Counted from the stretch's first letter, positions 1 to 7,178 are shown. The stretch is 10,728 bases of DNA from an uncultured Neomegalonema sp. (GCA_937927905.1 CALFWP010000096.1:1-10728); one strand, 5' to 3'. A program made the numbers and translations. Notes: generated from the sequence alone by a model not told the origin.

Positions 1-709
1 AGCCTGGCATCGGATGAATCTGGCCGTCTTTGTATTTACCTGCCCGCGAACCAAGCAGTATGGCACCGGCTAGCGCCGCCCATCCGCCGGTCGAGTGTAC
101 CAGCGTAGACCCGGCAAAATCAGAGAAACCTGCTGCGGATAAGACACCGCCGCCCCATTGCCATGAGGCAACAATCGGATAGATCAGGCCGGTCAGAACC
201 GCCGTGAAAATCAGAAACGGCCAAAGCTTGATACGTTCTGCCAGGGCACCTGATACGATAGAGGCAGTTGCCGCACAAAACATCAGCTGAAAGAAAAAGT
301 CCGAGCCGGAGCTGTAGCCGTCTCCGGCAGCGACAGTCGGATTGCCGTCGGCATCCAGCAGTTTGATATCTTTCGGTGACGGATCACCAACCCAGCCCTC
401 AATCAGCCAGTTTCCGTCACCCGGGTACAGGACGTTATAACCGACCAGAGTAAAGGTGATCGTCGCTAGTGAAAATAGTGCAATATTTTTAGTGCATTGC
501 ATTGATACGTTTTTTGCGCGGACCAGTCCGGCCTCCAGCATCGCAAAACCTGCTGCCATCCACATGACAAGGAAACCGCCGATCAGGAATAACAGCGTAT
601 TGAATACGAAAACCGAATCCTCACTAACAGAAACGCCCGCCTGGGCGACCGCCGGACCGGTTGTCAGCGCCAGCAGCGCCGAACTTCCGATGAGAATTGT
701 TTTGTTCAT
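1..709 (-). CDS. amtB: Ammonium transporter, Amt/Rh family (3' end outside window)
   Basis: Inner-membrane channel that conducts ammonium/ammonia into the cell. The first 236 codons are visible and the gene runs off the left edge. Residues 1-23 look like a cleavable signal peptide (MNKTILIGSSALLAL... ending AVA-Q), as known for Amt proteins. A first membrane segment lies at about 35-57, followed by the family stretch GFAMLEAGLVRAKN (54-67) and KNIALFSLATITFTLVGYN (74-92). FFFQLMFCAATASIVSGALAER (138-159) and DFAGSTLVHSTGGWAALAGA (197-216) are Amt hallmarks: D197 matches the ammonium-site Asp and H205 the first of the twin pore histidines (H168 in E. coli). The ATG at 709 is preceded by AGAGGGA about nine bases upstream. 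A sigma-54 promoter lies upstream, so nitrogen control is expected. The usual partner glnK is not upstream; it could lie elsewhere. Confidence 0.95.
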   Translation of the reverse strand, partial: MNKTILIGSSALLALTTGPAVAQAGVSVSEDSVFVFNTLLFLIGGFLVMWMAAGFAMLEAGLVRAKNVSMQCTKNIALFSLATITFTLVGYNVLYPGDGNWLIEGWVGDPSPKDIKLLDADGNPTVAAGDGYSSGSDFFFQLMFCAATASIVSGALAERIKLWPFLIFTAVLTGLIYPIVASWQWGGGVLSAAGFSDFAGSTLVHSTGGWAALAGAILLGSRAGKYKDGQIHPMPG

Positions 710-1033
710 ATGTTCAGTCCCTCTTTGGTGTCTGATACCTGTCGCGGAAATTTCCGTAAGAACTTTCCCGCTAAATTGTTATTTTGGTTAACAAAGCAAA
801 GAGAGTGCCACTTAATATATAATTATATTAAACACATGATATAAAAAGAAAATAATATAGTTTACAGAATTTGATGTATATATAATTTTAAAAAATTTGC
901 ACAATAAATAGACTTTTATAGTATCATGATTATTTTTTAATCAAATGCTACTTTTGCCAATTTTCCGCCTGTCATCCGGCTTTTGTGACGTGAAAGGTCT
1001 TGCGCATTCATCTGCCTCCGATAATCAGGAACA
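710..1033. other. AT-rich divergent intergenic region between amtB and ccmA
   Basis: This region contains no credible gene. Roughly 780-950 is strikingly AT-rich compared with the flanking coding DNA. Besides the RpoN promoter it holds an inverted repeat with 7-base arms (TAATATA and TATATTA, 813-830) just upstream of the -24 element, and several TATAAT-like hexamers (881-886 and 917-922) that could serve ccmA but lack a well-spaced -35 box. The composition suits bendable DNA between an upstream activator and RpoN; AATCAA at 939-944 is only a partial IHF-like match. Confidence 0.6.
784..810 (-). promoter_or_regulatory. Sigma-54 (RpoN) promoter of amtB
   Basis: Read on the minus strand, bases 810-795 are TGGCAC-TCTCT-TTGCT. 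This fits the RpoN -24/-12 consensus TGGCAC-N5-TTGCW in both elements with the required spacing. The predicted start is near base 784, giving an untranslated leader of about 75 bases before the amtB ATG. Placement and orientation are right for an ammonium transporter, a classical NtrC/RpoN target. I could not find a convincing paired NtrC site upstream (a lone TTGCAC occurs at 897-902), so the activator is inferred. Confidence 0.8.
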
Positions 1034-1708
1034 ATGTCACTGGATATAGAAAACCTGCGATGCATCCGCGCGGGGCGCACAGTGTTCTGCGAGCTCAATG
1101 CGACCGTACAAAGCGGCCAGGCACTCATCCTGGCGGGCCCGAATGGTGCTGGAAAATCCACATTGATCCGTATCCTTGCAGGGCTTCTCAGGGCGGATGA
1201 AGGGGATGCTGTTTTCAGCGGCGTGTCTTTACGCAATGACCGGATCGAATTTCAATCGCAGCTTTTATACACCGGTCATCTGGATGCGGTGAAGCCGTCT
1301 TTTACAGTAGCGGAAACGCTTAAATTCTGGGCCAGGGTTTACGGGGCCGACTTTGCCGAAGTGCCGAAAGCGATTGCAGCGCTCGGTTTGGAAAGGCTGG
1401 CAGACCATTATGTCCGCACACTCTCCGCCGGACAGCGGCGGCGGCTTGGATTATCAAAACTGGCGCTGATTGACCGTCCATTATGGCTTTTGGATGAACC
1501 GACAGTGTCACTGGATGCCGACTCTTCAGGGCGGGTTGCGGCTTTGGCGCGTGAACGGTGCGAAAGCGGCGGAATCGTAGTAGCGGCAACACATATTGAT
1601 CTGGCGATACCTGCGGCAAGAACGCTTGATCCTTCGTCTTTCCTGCCATCGGCGGAAGAGGGTGTCATGAGTGATGATGAACGTGTGCTGTCAGGTGAAT
1701 CCTGGTAA
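1034..1708 (+). CDS. ccmA: CcmA, ATP-binding subunit of the cytochrome c maturation ABC complex
   Basis: Cytoplasmic ATPase of the CcmABCD complex, whose ATP hydrolysis releases heme-loaded CcmE for System I c-type cytochrome assembly. The 224-residue length is normal for CcmA. Walker A is GPNGAGKST (35-43), the ABC signature is LSAGQRRR (130-137), Walker B is LWLLDEP (150-156), the D-loop SLD is at 159-161 and the H-loop histidine is H187. The stretch YTGHLDAVKPSFTVAETLKF (79-98) is typical of CcmA rather than of general ABC ATPases. The ATG at 1034 has an AGGA ribosome site four bases upstream. The stop overlaps the ccmB start by one base (TAATG), which suggests translational coupling and supports the assignment. 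The last 25 or so residues are acidic and probably variable. Confidence 0.95.
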   Translation: MSLDIENLRCIRAGRTVFCELNATVQSGQALILAGPNGAGKSTLIRILAGLLRADEGDAVFSGVSLRNDRIEFQSQLLYTGHLDAVKPSFTVAETLKFWARVYGADFAEVPKAIAALGLERLADHYVRTLSAGQRRRLGLSKLALIDRPLWLLDEPTVSLDADSSGRVAALARERCESGGIVVAATHIDLAIPAARTLDPSSFLPSAEEGVMSDDERVLSGESW

Positions 1709-2376
1709 TGATACAGGTTTTCTGGACAGTGATGCGCCGCGACCTGGCGCTTGCATTACGGACCGGCGGCGGCGGCGCGCTCGGCATCGCATTTTTTGTG
1801 ATTTCGGCGGTGCTTGTGCCGTTCGGTGTCGGCCCTAAACCGGATTTACTGGGCGTGATTGCGCCGGGCATGTTGTGGATTGCGGCTTTGCTGGCCTGTA
1901 TGCTGACACTCGACCGGTTGTTTCAGGCGGATGTGGAGGATGGCTCCATGGATTTGCTGACGCTGTCGCCTCTCCCGCTGGAAATGACGGTGCTTGCGAA
2001 ATGTCTGGCCCATTGGCTGACGACAGGGTTTCCATTGTTAATCGCCGCGCCTTTGATGGCCATCACGATGAATATGCCGGGTGCAGCATATAGCGCCATG
2101 ATTGCGTCACTTGCCTTGGGAACGCCTGCGCTCAGCATGGTCGGGGCCATAGGTGCCGCGCTGACCTCCGGTATGAGACGGGGCGGGGTGCTGACGGCAG
2201 TGCTTGTGCTCCCCCTTTATGTGCCGACTCTGATTTTGGGAGCGCTTGCCGGAAATGCGGCGGCAGCCGGCCTTGATCCGGTGCCGTATCTGATGCTGAC
2301 GGGTGCAATTACGATTGCCTGCGTGCCGCTATGTCCGCTGGTGGCAGCGGCAGCAATTCGTTTGGCTTTACGATAA
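1708..2376 (+). CDS. ccmB: CcmB, membrane subunit of the cytochrome c maturation ABC complex
   Basis: Inner-membrane permease-type subunit that pairs with CcmA. The 222 residues match the family length. Six hydrophobic segments can be placed at about 23-42, 46-67, 97-119, 127-152, 160-182 and 193-218. The stretch LDRLFQADVEDGSMDLLTLS (68-87) after the second segment is the family hallmark, and PGMLWIAALLA (53-63) just before it is also conserved. The start codon overlaps the ccmA stop, so the two genes are almost certainly one transcript. In many System I operons ccmC follows; here the stop at 2374-2376 is directly followed by the end of an opposing gene, so ccmC and later ccm genes must lie elsewhere or be absent. 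Confidence 0.94.
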   Translation: MIQVFWTVMRRDLALALRTGGGGALGIAFFVISAVLVPFGVGPKPDLLGVIAPGMLWIAALLACMLTLDRLFQADVEDGSMDLLTLSPLPLEMTVLAKCLAHWLTTGFPLLIAAPLMAITMNMPGAAYSAMIASLALGTPALSMVGAIGAALTSGMRRGGVLTAVLVLPLYVPTLILGALAGNAAAAGLDPVPYLMLTGAITIACVPLCPLVAAAAIRLALR

Positions 2377-3195
2377 TCAGCTGGTCAGTATTTGCAGTGC
2401 CTTTGCATGTAGCGCTTCACTGCCTGCGGCGATCACCTGTCCGCCGCCGGAGCAATCCCTGCCCTGCCAATCGGTCATAACGCCGCCCGATGCCTCGACA
2501 ATCGGAATCATTGCCTGGACATCATAAGCCTGCAATCCGGATTCGACGACAAGATCAATATGACCCGAGGCCAGCATAGCATAGCCGTAACAATCGGTAC
2601 CAAAGCGTGTCAGGCGCACATGCTCCGACAGGCGCGCAAAAGCCGCAGCGTCCTCAGCGCTACCGAAAGCATCAGGCGCTGTTGAGCACATTACGGCATC
2701 AGCCGGATCATCACAGTCGCGCACCCTGAGCCGCTTTTCCACATCACCGCGATTATAGGCAGCACGTGCTGTTTCCGCGCCGGTGAATCCGATGTAGCGC
2801 TCGCCGGTAAAGGGCTGATCCATCACTCCTAAAAAGGGGCGGCCATTATTGTTAAGGGCAATAAGCACCCCCCAGGTCGGTAATCCGCACATAAAGGCAC
2901 GCGTTCCGTCAATCGGATCAATGACCCAACTGCGCCCGGAGGTGCCGACAGTGTTTTCATGTTCTTCGCCCATAACACTGTCATCAGGGCGATGTTTTGC
3001 GAGGGTTTCACGGAGTCTTTTTTCAATCTCCCGATCAGCGGCAGTGACCGGATCAAACGCATTATCCGCATATTTTTTATTGTCGATACACAGATTACCG
3101 GAACGGAAATACTGCAATGCGATATATCTGGCTTCATCGGCCAGGATTCCTGCTAGTTCAAGGTCGCCTGCTTCATGCTGCGGTCCTTTGTCCAT
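2377..3195 (-). CDS. hisN: Histidinol-phosphatase, inositol-monophosphatase family (HisN type)
   Basis: Mg-dependent phosphatase predicted to convert histidinol phosphate to histidinol in histidine synthesis. The 272-residue protein has the inositol-monophosphatase metal sites: GEE (76-78), WVIDPIDGT (90-98) and the late aspartate in GLQAYDVQAMIPIVEASGG (220-238; D225). Several features point to HisN rather than inositol monophosphatase: DPVTAADREIE (48-58), RAFMCGLPTWGVLIAL (99-114) with the G-x-P-x-WG pattern, and GTDCYGYAMLASGHIDLVVE (199-218). Substrate assignment within this family from sequence alone is not absolute, so inositol-1-phosphatase or another sugar phosphatase remains possible. 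The ATG at 3195 has GCAGGA about nine bases upstream. The gene is convergent with ccmB and its stop codon touches the ccmB stop. No other his gene is nearby. Confidence 0.85.
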   Translation of the reverse strand: MDKGPQHEAGDLELAGILADEARYIALQYFRSGNLCIDNKKYADNAFDPVTAADREIEKRLRETLAKHRPDDSVMGEEHENTVGTSGRSWVIDPIDGTRAFMCGLPTWGVLIALNNNGRPFLGVMDQPFTGERYIGFTGAETARAAYNRGDVEKRLRVRDCDDPADAVMCSTAPDAFGSAEDAAAFARLSEHVRLTRFGTDCYGYAMLASGHIDLVVESGLQAYDVQAMIPIVEASGGVMTDWQGRDCSGGGQVIAAGSEALHAKALQILTS

Positions 3196-3485
3196 AAGTC
3201 AATGTCCTGCGCAATGTGTTCTGCCCACAGACTATTGTATAGATATTTTAAAGCGCTGAGCACGGATAAAATTCTATCAACGCACATTCATTGCAGTACC
3301 ATTCTTCCTCCCGGGATCAAATCGCTCCGGATATGTTTGTACTTTGGTTATGTCCGCACTATTTACAATGTAAGCTTACTTAAGGTCTCTTTTCTCTGGG
3401 CAGAAGCCGTTAGTCCCGATTGACAGTCCGATCCCGGCCGTGAAACACACGCACGCGCACATGCGGTAACTGCCGGAGAACGGGG
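3196..3485. promoter_or_regulatory. Divergent intergenic region of hisN and the ATP12 gene, with small palindromes
   Basis: These 290 bases hold no convincing gene and must contain the promoters of both flanking genes. Near the ATP12 side are two overlapping palindromes: TTACAATGTAA (3363-3373, five-base arms around one base) and GTAAGCTTAC (3370-3379, perfect). TACAAT at 3364-3369, inside the first, is a fair -10 hexamer but has no good -35 partner. On the hisN side GATAAAATTCTATC (3265-3278) is palindromic at 12 of 14 positions, and TATACAAT on the minus strand (around 3233-3240) could be a -10. The palindromes could be operators, but no regulator is recognisable. Confidence 0.35.
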
Positions 3486-4193
3486 ATGGATGGACTGAAA
3501 AGATTCTGGACGGATGTGGCACTCACCGGTTCCGCAGGCGGCTATGCGGTTGCGCTCGATCAAAGGCCGATACGTACACCTGCAAAGCAGACTTTGACAC
3601 TTCCGACACGGGCGCTGGCCGAAGCCGTGGCTGAGGAATGGCGCTCTCAGGGTGAGGTTGTGTCTCCGGATACTATGCCGCAAACGCGGTATGCCAATTC
3701 GGTCATAGACGGGATCATTCCGCACCGTGAAGAAATCGTAGCCGCAATTGCGGCGTATGGTGCATCCGACTTGCTGTGCTATCGTGCAGGCCACCCTGAA
3801 GAGCTGATCATGCAACAGACAGAGCGCTGGGATCCGCTGCTGGATTGGGCACGTGAGACATATGACGCCCCTTTGATATTGACCACTGGTGTGATGCCCG
3901 TAACACAACCGAAAACCAGTCTTGAACGTCTGAGACATGCCGTTGACGGCCATGATAATTTTTCATTGGCCGGTCTTCATGATCTGGTTTCGATTTCCGG
4001 CTCTCTCATCCTCGGGCTTGGGGTATCAGCAGGCAGGCTTCAGGCAGCGGAGGCGCTGTCTCTGTCGCGGTTGGATGATGAATGGCAAATTTCACAATGG
4101 GGCCATGATGACGAGGCCGCAGCGGTTGCTGCGCGCAAAGCCGCCGATTTTGAACAGGCGGCGCGGCTTATGCGGCTGATTGCTGACCGGTAA
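3486..4193 (+). CDS. ATP12-family F1-ATPase assembly chaperone
   Basis: Homologue of mitochondrial Atp12, which binds the F1 alpha subunit during assembly of ATP synthase; the family (Pfam ATP12) is found in alphaproteobacteria and eukaryotes. The 235 residues contain the full family pattern: KRFWTDVALTGSAGGYAVAL (5-24), LDQRPIRTPAKQTLTLPTRA (24-43), LAEAVAEEW (44-52), the conserved DTMPQTRYANSVIDG (62-76), YGASDLLCYRA (90-100), WDPLLDWA (114-121), and near the C-terminus SLSRLDDEWQISQWGHDDEA (192-211). The ATG at 3486 follows GGAG about eight bases upstream. The protein is cytoplasmic, with no signal peptide or membrane segment. It is followed after 150 bases by pccB, which may be transcribed separately because its leader has regulatory features. 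Confidence 0.93.
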   Translation: MDGLKRFWTDVALTGSAGGYAVALDQRPIRTPAKQTLTLPTRALAEAVAEEWRSQGEVVSPDTMPQTRYANSVIDGIIPHREEIVAAIAAYGASDLLCYRAGHPEELIMQQTERWDPLLDWARETYDAPLILTTGVMPVTQPKTSLERLRHAVDGHDNFSLAGLHDLVSISGSLILGLGVSAGRLQAAEALSLSRLDDEWQISQWGHDDEAAAVAARKAADFEQAARLMRLIADR

Positions 4194-4198
4194 AGCTG

Positions 4199-4226
4199 TT
4201 GTGCAGTGCGAAATTTTGTTGCGCAA
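4199..4226. promoter_or_regulatory. Possible operator: two TTGYGCAR boxes upstream of pccB
   Basis: TTGTGCAG (4199-4206) and the perfect palindrome TTGCGCAA (4219-4226) agree at six of eight positions and lie 20 bases apart, about two helical turns. In Rhodobacter, pccB is controlled by PccR through TTTGCAAA-type repeats; the boxes here have a related layout but different core bases and spacing. This is a weak inference from pattern and position only. Confidence 0.25.
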
Positions 4227-4232
4227 TCGGTG

Positions 4233-4343
4233 CGGTTTCAGGCATGGACAGACAAACCGGTGCTGTAATGCCCGCAAATCTGAACAGGGCAGGGGATTTC
4301 CCCGCCGATCCAAGTGTTTTACGCCTGACCGAGAGGGTTTTCC
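4233..4343 (+). promoter_or_regulatory. Structured leader of pccB, candidate cis-regulatory RNA
   Basis: The leader can form a long-range helix between CGG-TCAGGC (4233-4243, two-base bulge) and GCCTGA-CCG (4323-4331), whose 3' strand ends where the Shine-Dalgarno GAGAGGG (4331-4337) begins. Inside is a strong hairpin, GGC-A-GGGG with CCCC-GCC around an ATTT loop (4288-4306). This hairpin competes with a second helix TGCCC/GGGCA (4269-4273 with 4287-4291). Mutually exclusive helices close to the ribosome site are typical of regulatory leaders. The segment GCTGTAATGCCCGCAAA (4262-4278) loosely recalls the cobalamin riboswitch core, but the canonical B12 box is not present, so I do not assign a class. 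No U-tract follows the hairpin, so a terminator is unlikely. Confidence 0.35.
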
Positions 4344-5876
4344 ATGCAAGCCATTCTGAATGAACTCGAAGCCAAACGTGATCAGGCGCGTCTCGGTGGG
4401 GGACAGGCCCGTATCGACAAACAGCATGCAAAGGGCAAGCTGACCGCGCGTGAACGTATCGAAATCCTGCTCGATGAGGGCAGCTTTGAAGAATACGACA
4501 TGTTCGTTGCTCATCGCTGTACCGATTTCGGCATGGAAAAAGACCGTCCCATGGGGGACGGTGTGGTTACGGGCTGGGGGACTGTAAACGGACGTCTGGT
4601 CTATGTTTTCTCGCAGGATTTTACAGTCTTCGGCGGCAGTTTGTCGGAAACCCATGCGGCGAAAATCTGTAAAGTTATGGATATGGCAGTGCGCAACGGT
4701 GCGCCGGTGATCGGCCTTAATGACTCCGGCGGGGCGCGTATTCAGGAGGGCGTGGCATCCCTTGCGGGTTATGCGGATGTTTTCCTTCGCAATGTTAAAG
4801 CATCAGGCGTTGTTCCTCAAATCTCGGTTATTATGGGGCCTTGCGCCGGTGGTGCGGTTTACTCTCCTGCGATGACAGACTTCATCTTTATGGTGGAGGA
4901 CAGCTCATATATGTTTGTGACAGGGCCTGATGTCGTTAAAACGGTCACAAACGAGGTGGTGACTGCGGAAGAGCTGGGCGGGGCACGGACACATACCGCC
5001 AAATCCTCTGTGGCCGATGCAGCGTTCAAAAATGACATTGAAGCCCTGATGCAGACCCGCCGCTTTATCGATTTTCTGCCGCTTAACGCAAAAGAGCCCG
5101 CACCGGAAAAACCTTCTTTTGACGACCCGGCGCGTATTGAGATGAGCCTGGACACCCTTGTTCCCGATAATCCGAACACGCCTTATGATATGAAAGAGCT
5201 GATTTACAAGGTCGCTGATGAGGGGGATTTCTTCGAGATTCAGGAGGCTTATGCCAAAAACATGATCACGGGCTTTATGCGGCTGGAGGGTAAGCCGGTC
5301 GGCGTTGTAGCAAATCAGCCGATGGTGCTTGCCGGATGTCTGGACATCGACTCAAGCCGCAAGGCCGCACGATTTGTGCGTTTCTGTGATGCTTTTAACA
5401 TTCCGCTTCTGACGTTGGTTGATGTTCCGGGTTTCCTGCCTGGTACATCGCAGGAATATAACGGCATTATCAAGCACGGGGCTAAATTGCTGTTCGCCTT
5501 TGCCGAAGCCACCGTTCCGAAAGTCACTGTCATTACACGCAAAGCTTATGGCGGGGCCTATGATGTAATGAGTTCAAAGCATATCGGCGGTGATGTGAAC
5601 TATGCCTGGCCGACTGCGGAAATTGCCGTGATGGGGGCAAAAGGCGCAACGGAAATCCTATACCGGAGTGAATTGGGCGATCCTGAAAAAATTGCCGCCC
5701 GGACGAAAGAGTACGAGGACCGTTTTGCCAATCCGTTTGTTGCGGCCGAAAAGGGCTTTATCGATGAGGTGATCATGCCGCATTCTACACGGCGCCGCGT
5801 CTTGCGGGCGTTTGCAACCCTTGCCAATAAAACCGTCGAAAAACCCTTCAGAAAGCATGATAACATTCCACTGTAA
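4344..5876 (+). CDS. pccB: Propionyl-CoA carboxylase, carboxyltransferase (beta) subunit
   Basis: Carboxyltransferase half of propionyl-CoA carboxylase, which makes methylmalonyl-CoA from propionyl-CoA using carboxybiotin carried by the alpha subunit; cytoplasmic. At 510 residues it is full length. The N-terminal half has HAKGKLTARERIEILLDEGS (28-47), DFTVFGGSLSETHAAKICKV (92-111) and the oxyanion loop GPCAGGAVYSPA (165-176). The C-terminal half has DVPGFLPG (360-367) and RKAYGGAYDVM (399-409). The Asp at 407 aligns with the residue (D422 of Streptomyces PccB) linked to propionyl-CoA preference, which favours PccB over an acetyl-CoA enzyme; methylcrotonyl-CoA carboxylase is also less likely. 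The ATG has GAGAGGG six bases upstream. No biotin-carboxylase (pccA) or mutase gene is visible; instead two other enzymes follow closely. Confidence 0.95.
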   Translation: MQAILNELEAKRDQARLGGGQARIDKQHAKGKLTARERIEILLDEGSFEEYDMFVAHRCTDFGMEKDRPMGDGVVTGWGTVNGRLVYVFSQDFTVFGGSLSETHAAKICKVMDMAVRNGAPVIGLNDSGGARIQEGVASLAGYADVFLRNVKASGVVPQISVIMGPCAGGAVYSPAMTDFIFMVEDSSYMFVTGPDVVKTVTNEVVTAEELGGARTHTAKSSVADAAFKNDIEALMQTRRFIDFLPLNAKEPAPEKPSFDDPARIEMSLDTLVPDNPNTPYDMKELIYKVADEGDFFEIQEAYAKNMITGFMRLEGKPVGVVANQPMVLAGCLDIDSSRKAARFVRFCDAFNIPLLTLVDVPGFLPGTSQEYNGIIKHGAKLLFAFAEATVPKVTVITRKAYGGAYDVMSSKHIGGDVNYAWPTAEIAVMGAKGATEILYRSELGDPEKIAARTKEYEDRFANPFVAAEKGFIDEVIMPHSTRRRVLRAFATLANKTVEKPFRKHDNIPL

Positions 5877-5903
5877 CAGCGATCCGATTTTCAAGGAGCC
5901 ATC

Positions 5904-7163
5904 ATGTTGGAAGCCCGTGCAGAGCTGATAAATGATATCAGGGATCGTTTTGCTTATGTTGCAACCTGCCCTGTACAGGGCGAACGGGTTTTCTTTGAAA
6001 ATGCGGGCGGTGCGCTGACGCTGAAATCCGTGGTGAAAACCTCGGCGGACTATGCCGCGATTCCGGACAATCAGGGCCGTGATAACCCTATGTCTCATGA
6101 ACTGGTCAAAACCATAGCAGAGGCAAAATCGGCTATGATGGCATTCCTGAACGCAAAGGACGGTCAGATTTTTGTCGGTGAAAGCGGTACGGAAATTTTG
6201 TTCCGGATGATCTCGAATGCGATTATCGAGTCGCCGGAGGGCGGTCATGTAATCGGCACAAGCCTGGAGCATCCGGCATCGCGCAGTGCCGCGTTACGCT
6301 GGGCGAAAATTGCCCGTAAAGACTATATCTCCGTGCCGCATAGCAATGAAACCGGCTCGGTGGAGGCGGCGGATTATGCGGCGCTGGTCACACCGGATAC
6401 ACGGGTTGCTACGATCGTACATACCTCGCCGCTCACAGGTATGAGCGTGGATGTCGCGGCGGTCTCAAAGGCGATCCGTGCTGTTGCTCCGGGTTGTTAT
6501 ATCATTGTGGACGGGATACAGCACGCAGCGCACGGGATGCTTGACATCGACAATTACGGCATCGATGGATACGCAATTTCACCTTATAAAATGTTTTCCA
6601 GGCACGGATATGGTGTCGCCTGGATCTCGGATCGTCTTTCAGCACTGCCCCATGACAGTCTGATCGGCGGACCTGAAGGAAACTGGGAACTCGGTACACG
6701 CGACACTGGTGCTTATGCGACGCTTGCCGATGTGGTGTCTTATTTCGATTGGTTAGGCGGAGAAGTGTCCGATGCTGAAACGCCGCGCGCACGTTTTGTG
6801 GCAGCCGGTAAAGCAATTCACGATCAGGAAAAAGCGCTGACGGATGCGATGCTGCACGGCACCGGCAACCTCAAAGGCCTTGCGGATATGGAACAGGTCG
6901 GGATCATCGGTGGCATTGACAATCCACGGCGCGAGGGCCTGGTTTCATGCTGGGTCGAAGGGCAAAACAGCGCCGATGTGGTCAAAGCTTTGAACAACCG
7001 GGGCATACGTACCCATTTGCGTAAGGCGGATCACTACTCCGGCAACGTCCTGGAGCCATTGAGACGCCCAGATTGTATCCGTGTCAGCATGTGTCATTAC
7101 AACACTGTCGGAGAGGTCGCACAGTTTCTGACGGCTATGCGCGAAATTATAGAAGCCAGATAG
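5904..7163 (+). CDS. Class-V aminotransferase-fold PLP enzyme, cysteine-desulfurase-like, substrate unknown
   Basis: A 419-residue cytoplasmic PLP enzyme resembling the 'cysteine desulfurase-like' VC1184-type group. Visible features are RVFFENAGGA (28-37), the PLP phosphate-binding region VGESGTE (91-97), H123 in SLEHPAS (likely ring stacking), VDGIQHAAHG (202-211; D203 contacts the pyridine nitrogen, H207 precedes the cofactor site) and the Schiff-base lysine K229 in SPYKMFSRHGYG (226-237). WELGTRDTGAYATLADVVSY (261-280) and RVSMCHYNTVGEV (393-405) complete the fold. The region where SufS and IscS carry the persulfide cysteine (about 367-385, GIRTHLRKADHYSGNVLEP) has no cysteine, so classical sulfur transfer is doubtful; a lyase, transaminase or decarboxylase role is open. 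The start has AAGGAG seven bases upstream and lies 27 bases after pccB, so co-transcription is likely. Confidence 0.82.
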   Translation: MLEARAELINDIRDRFAYVATCPVQGERVFFENAGGALTLKSVVKTSADYAAIPDNQGRDNPMSHELVKTIAEAKSAMMAFLNAKDGQIFVGESGTEILFRMISNAIIESPEGGHVIGTSLEHPASRSAALRWAKIARKDYISVPHSNETGSVEAADYAALVTPDTRVATIVHTSPLTGMSVDVAAVSKAIRAVAPGCYIIVDGIQHAAHGMLDIDNYGIDGYAISPYKMFSRHGYGVAWISDRLSALPHDSLIGGPEGNWELGTRDTGAYATLADVVSYFDWLGGEVSDAETPRARFVAAGKAIHDQEKALTDAMLHGTGNLKGLADMEQVGIIGGIDNPRREGLVSCWVEGQNSADVVKALNNRGIRTHLRKADHYSGNVLEPLRRPDCIRVSMCHYNTVGEVAQFLTAMREIIEAR

Positions 7164-7178
7164 GGTAGACCATTTACT

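Noticed and set aside
456..791. A 111-codon plus-strand open frame near the left end.
   Set aside because: It is antisense to the amtB N-terminus and its promoter; the amtB frame has clear family motifs.
861..886. TTTACA and TATAAT as a sigma-70 promoter for ccmA.
   Set aside because: The spacer is only 14 bases, too short for a normal promoter, and AT-rich DNA produces such hexamers by chance.
3363..3953. A 196-codon minus-strand open frame across the ATP12 gene start.
   Set aside because: It is antisense to a confident ATP12 gene, rich in Cys, Arg and His, and has no family resemblance.
4244..4363. A 39-codon open frame in the pccB leader that overlaps the pccB start, a possible leader peptide.
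   Set aside because: Its ATG has only an AGG two bases upstream, far too close for a ribosome site, and the peptide has no run of regulatory codons. The RNA-structure explanation fits better.
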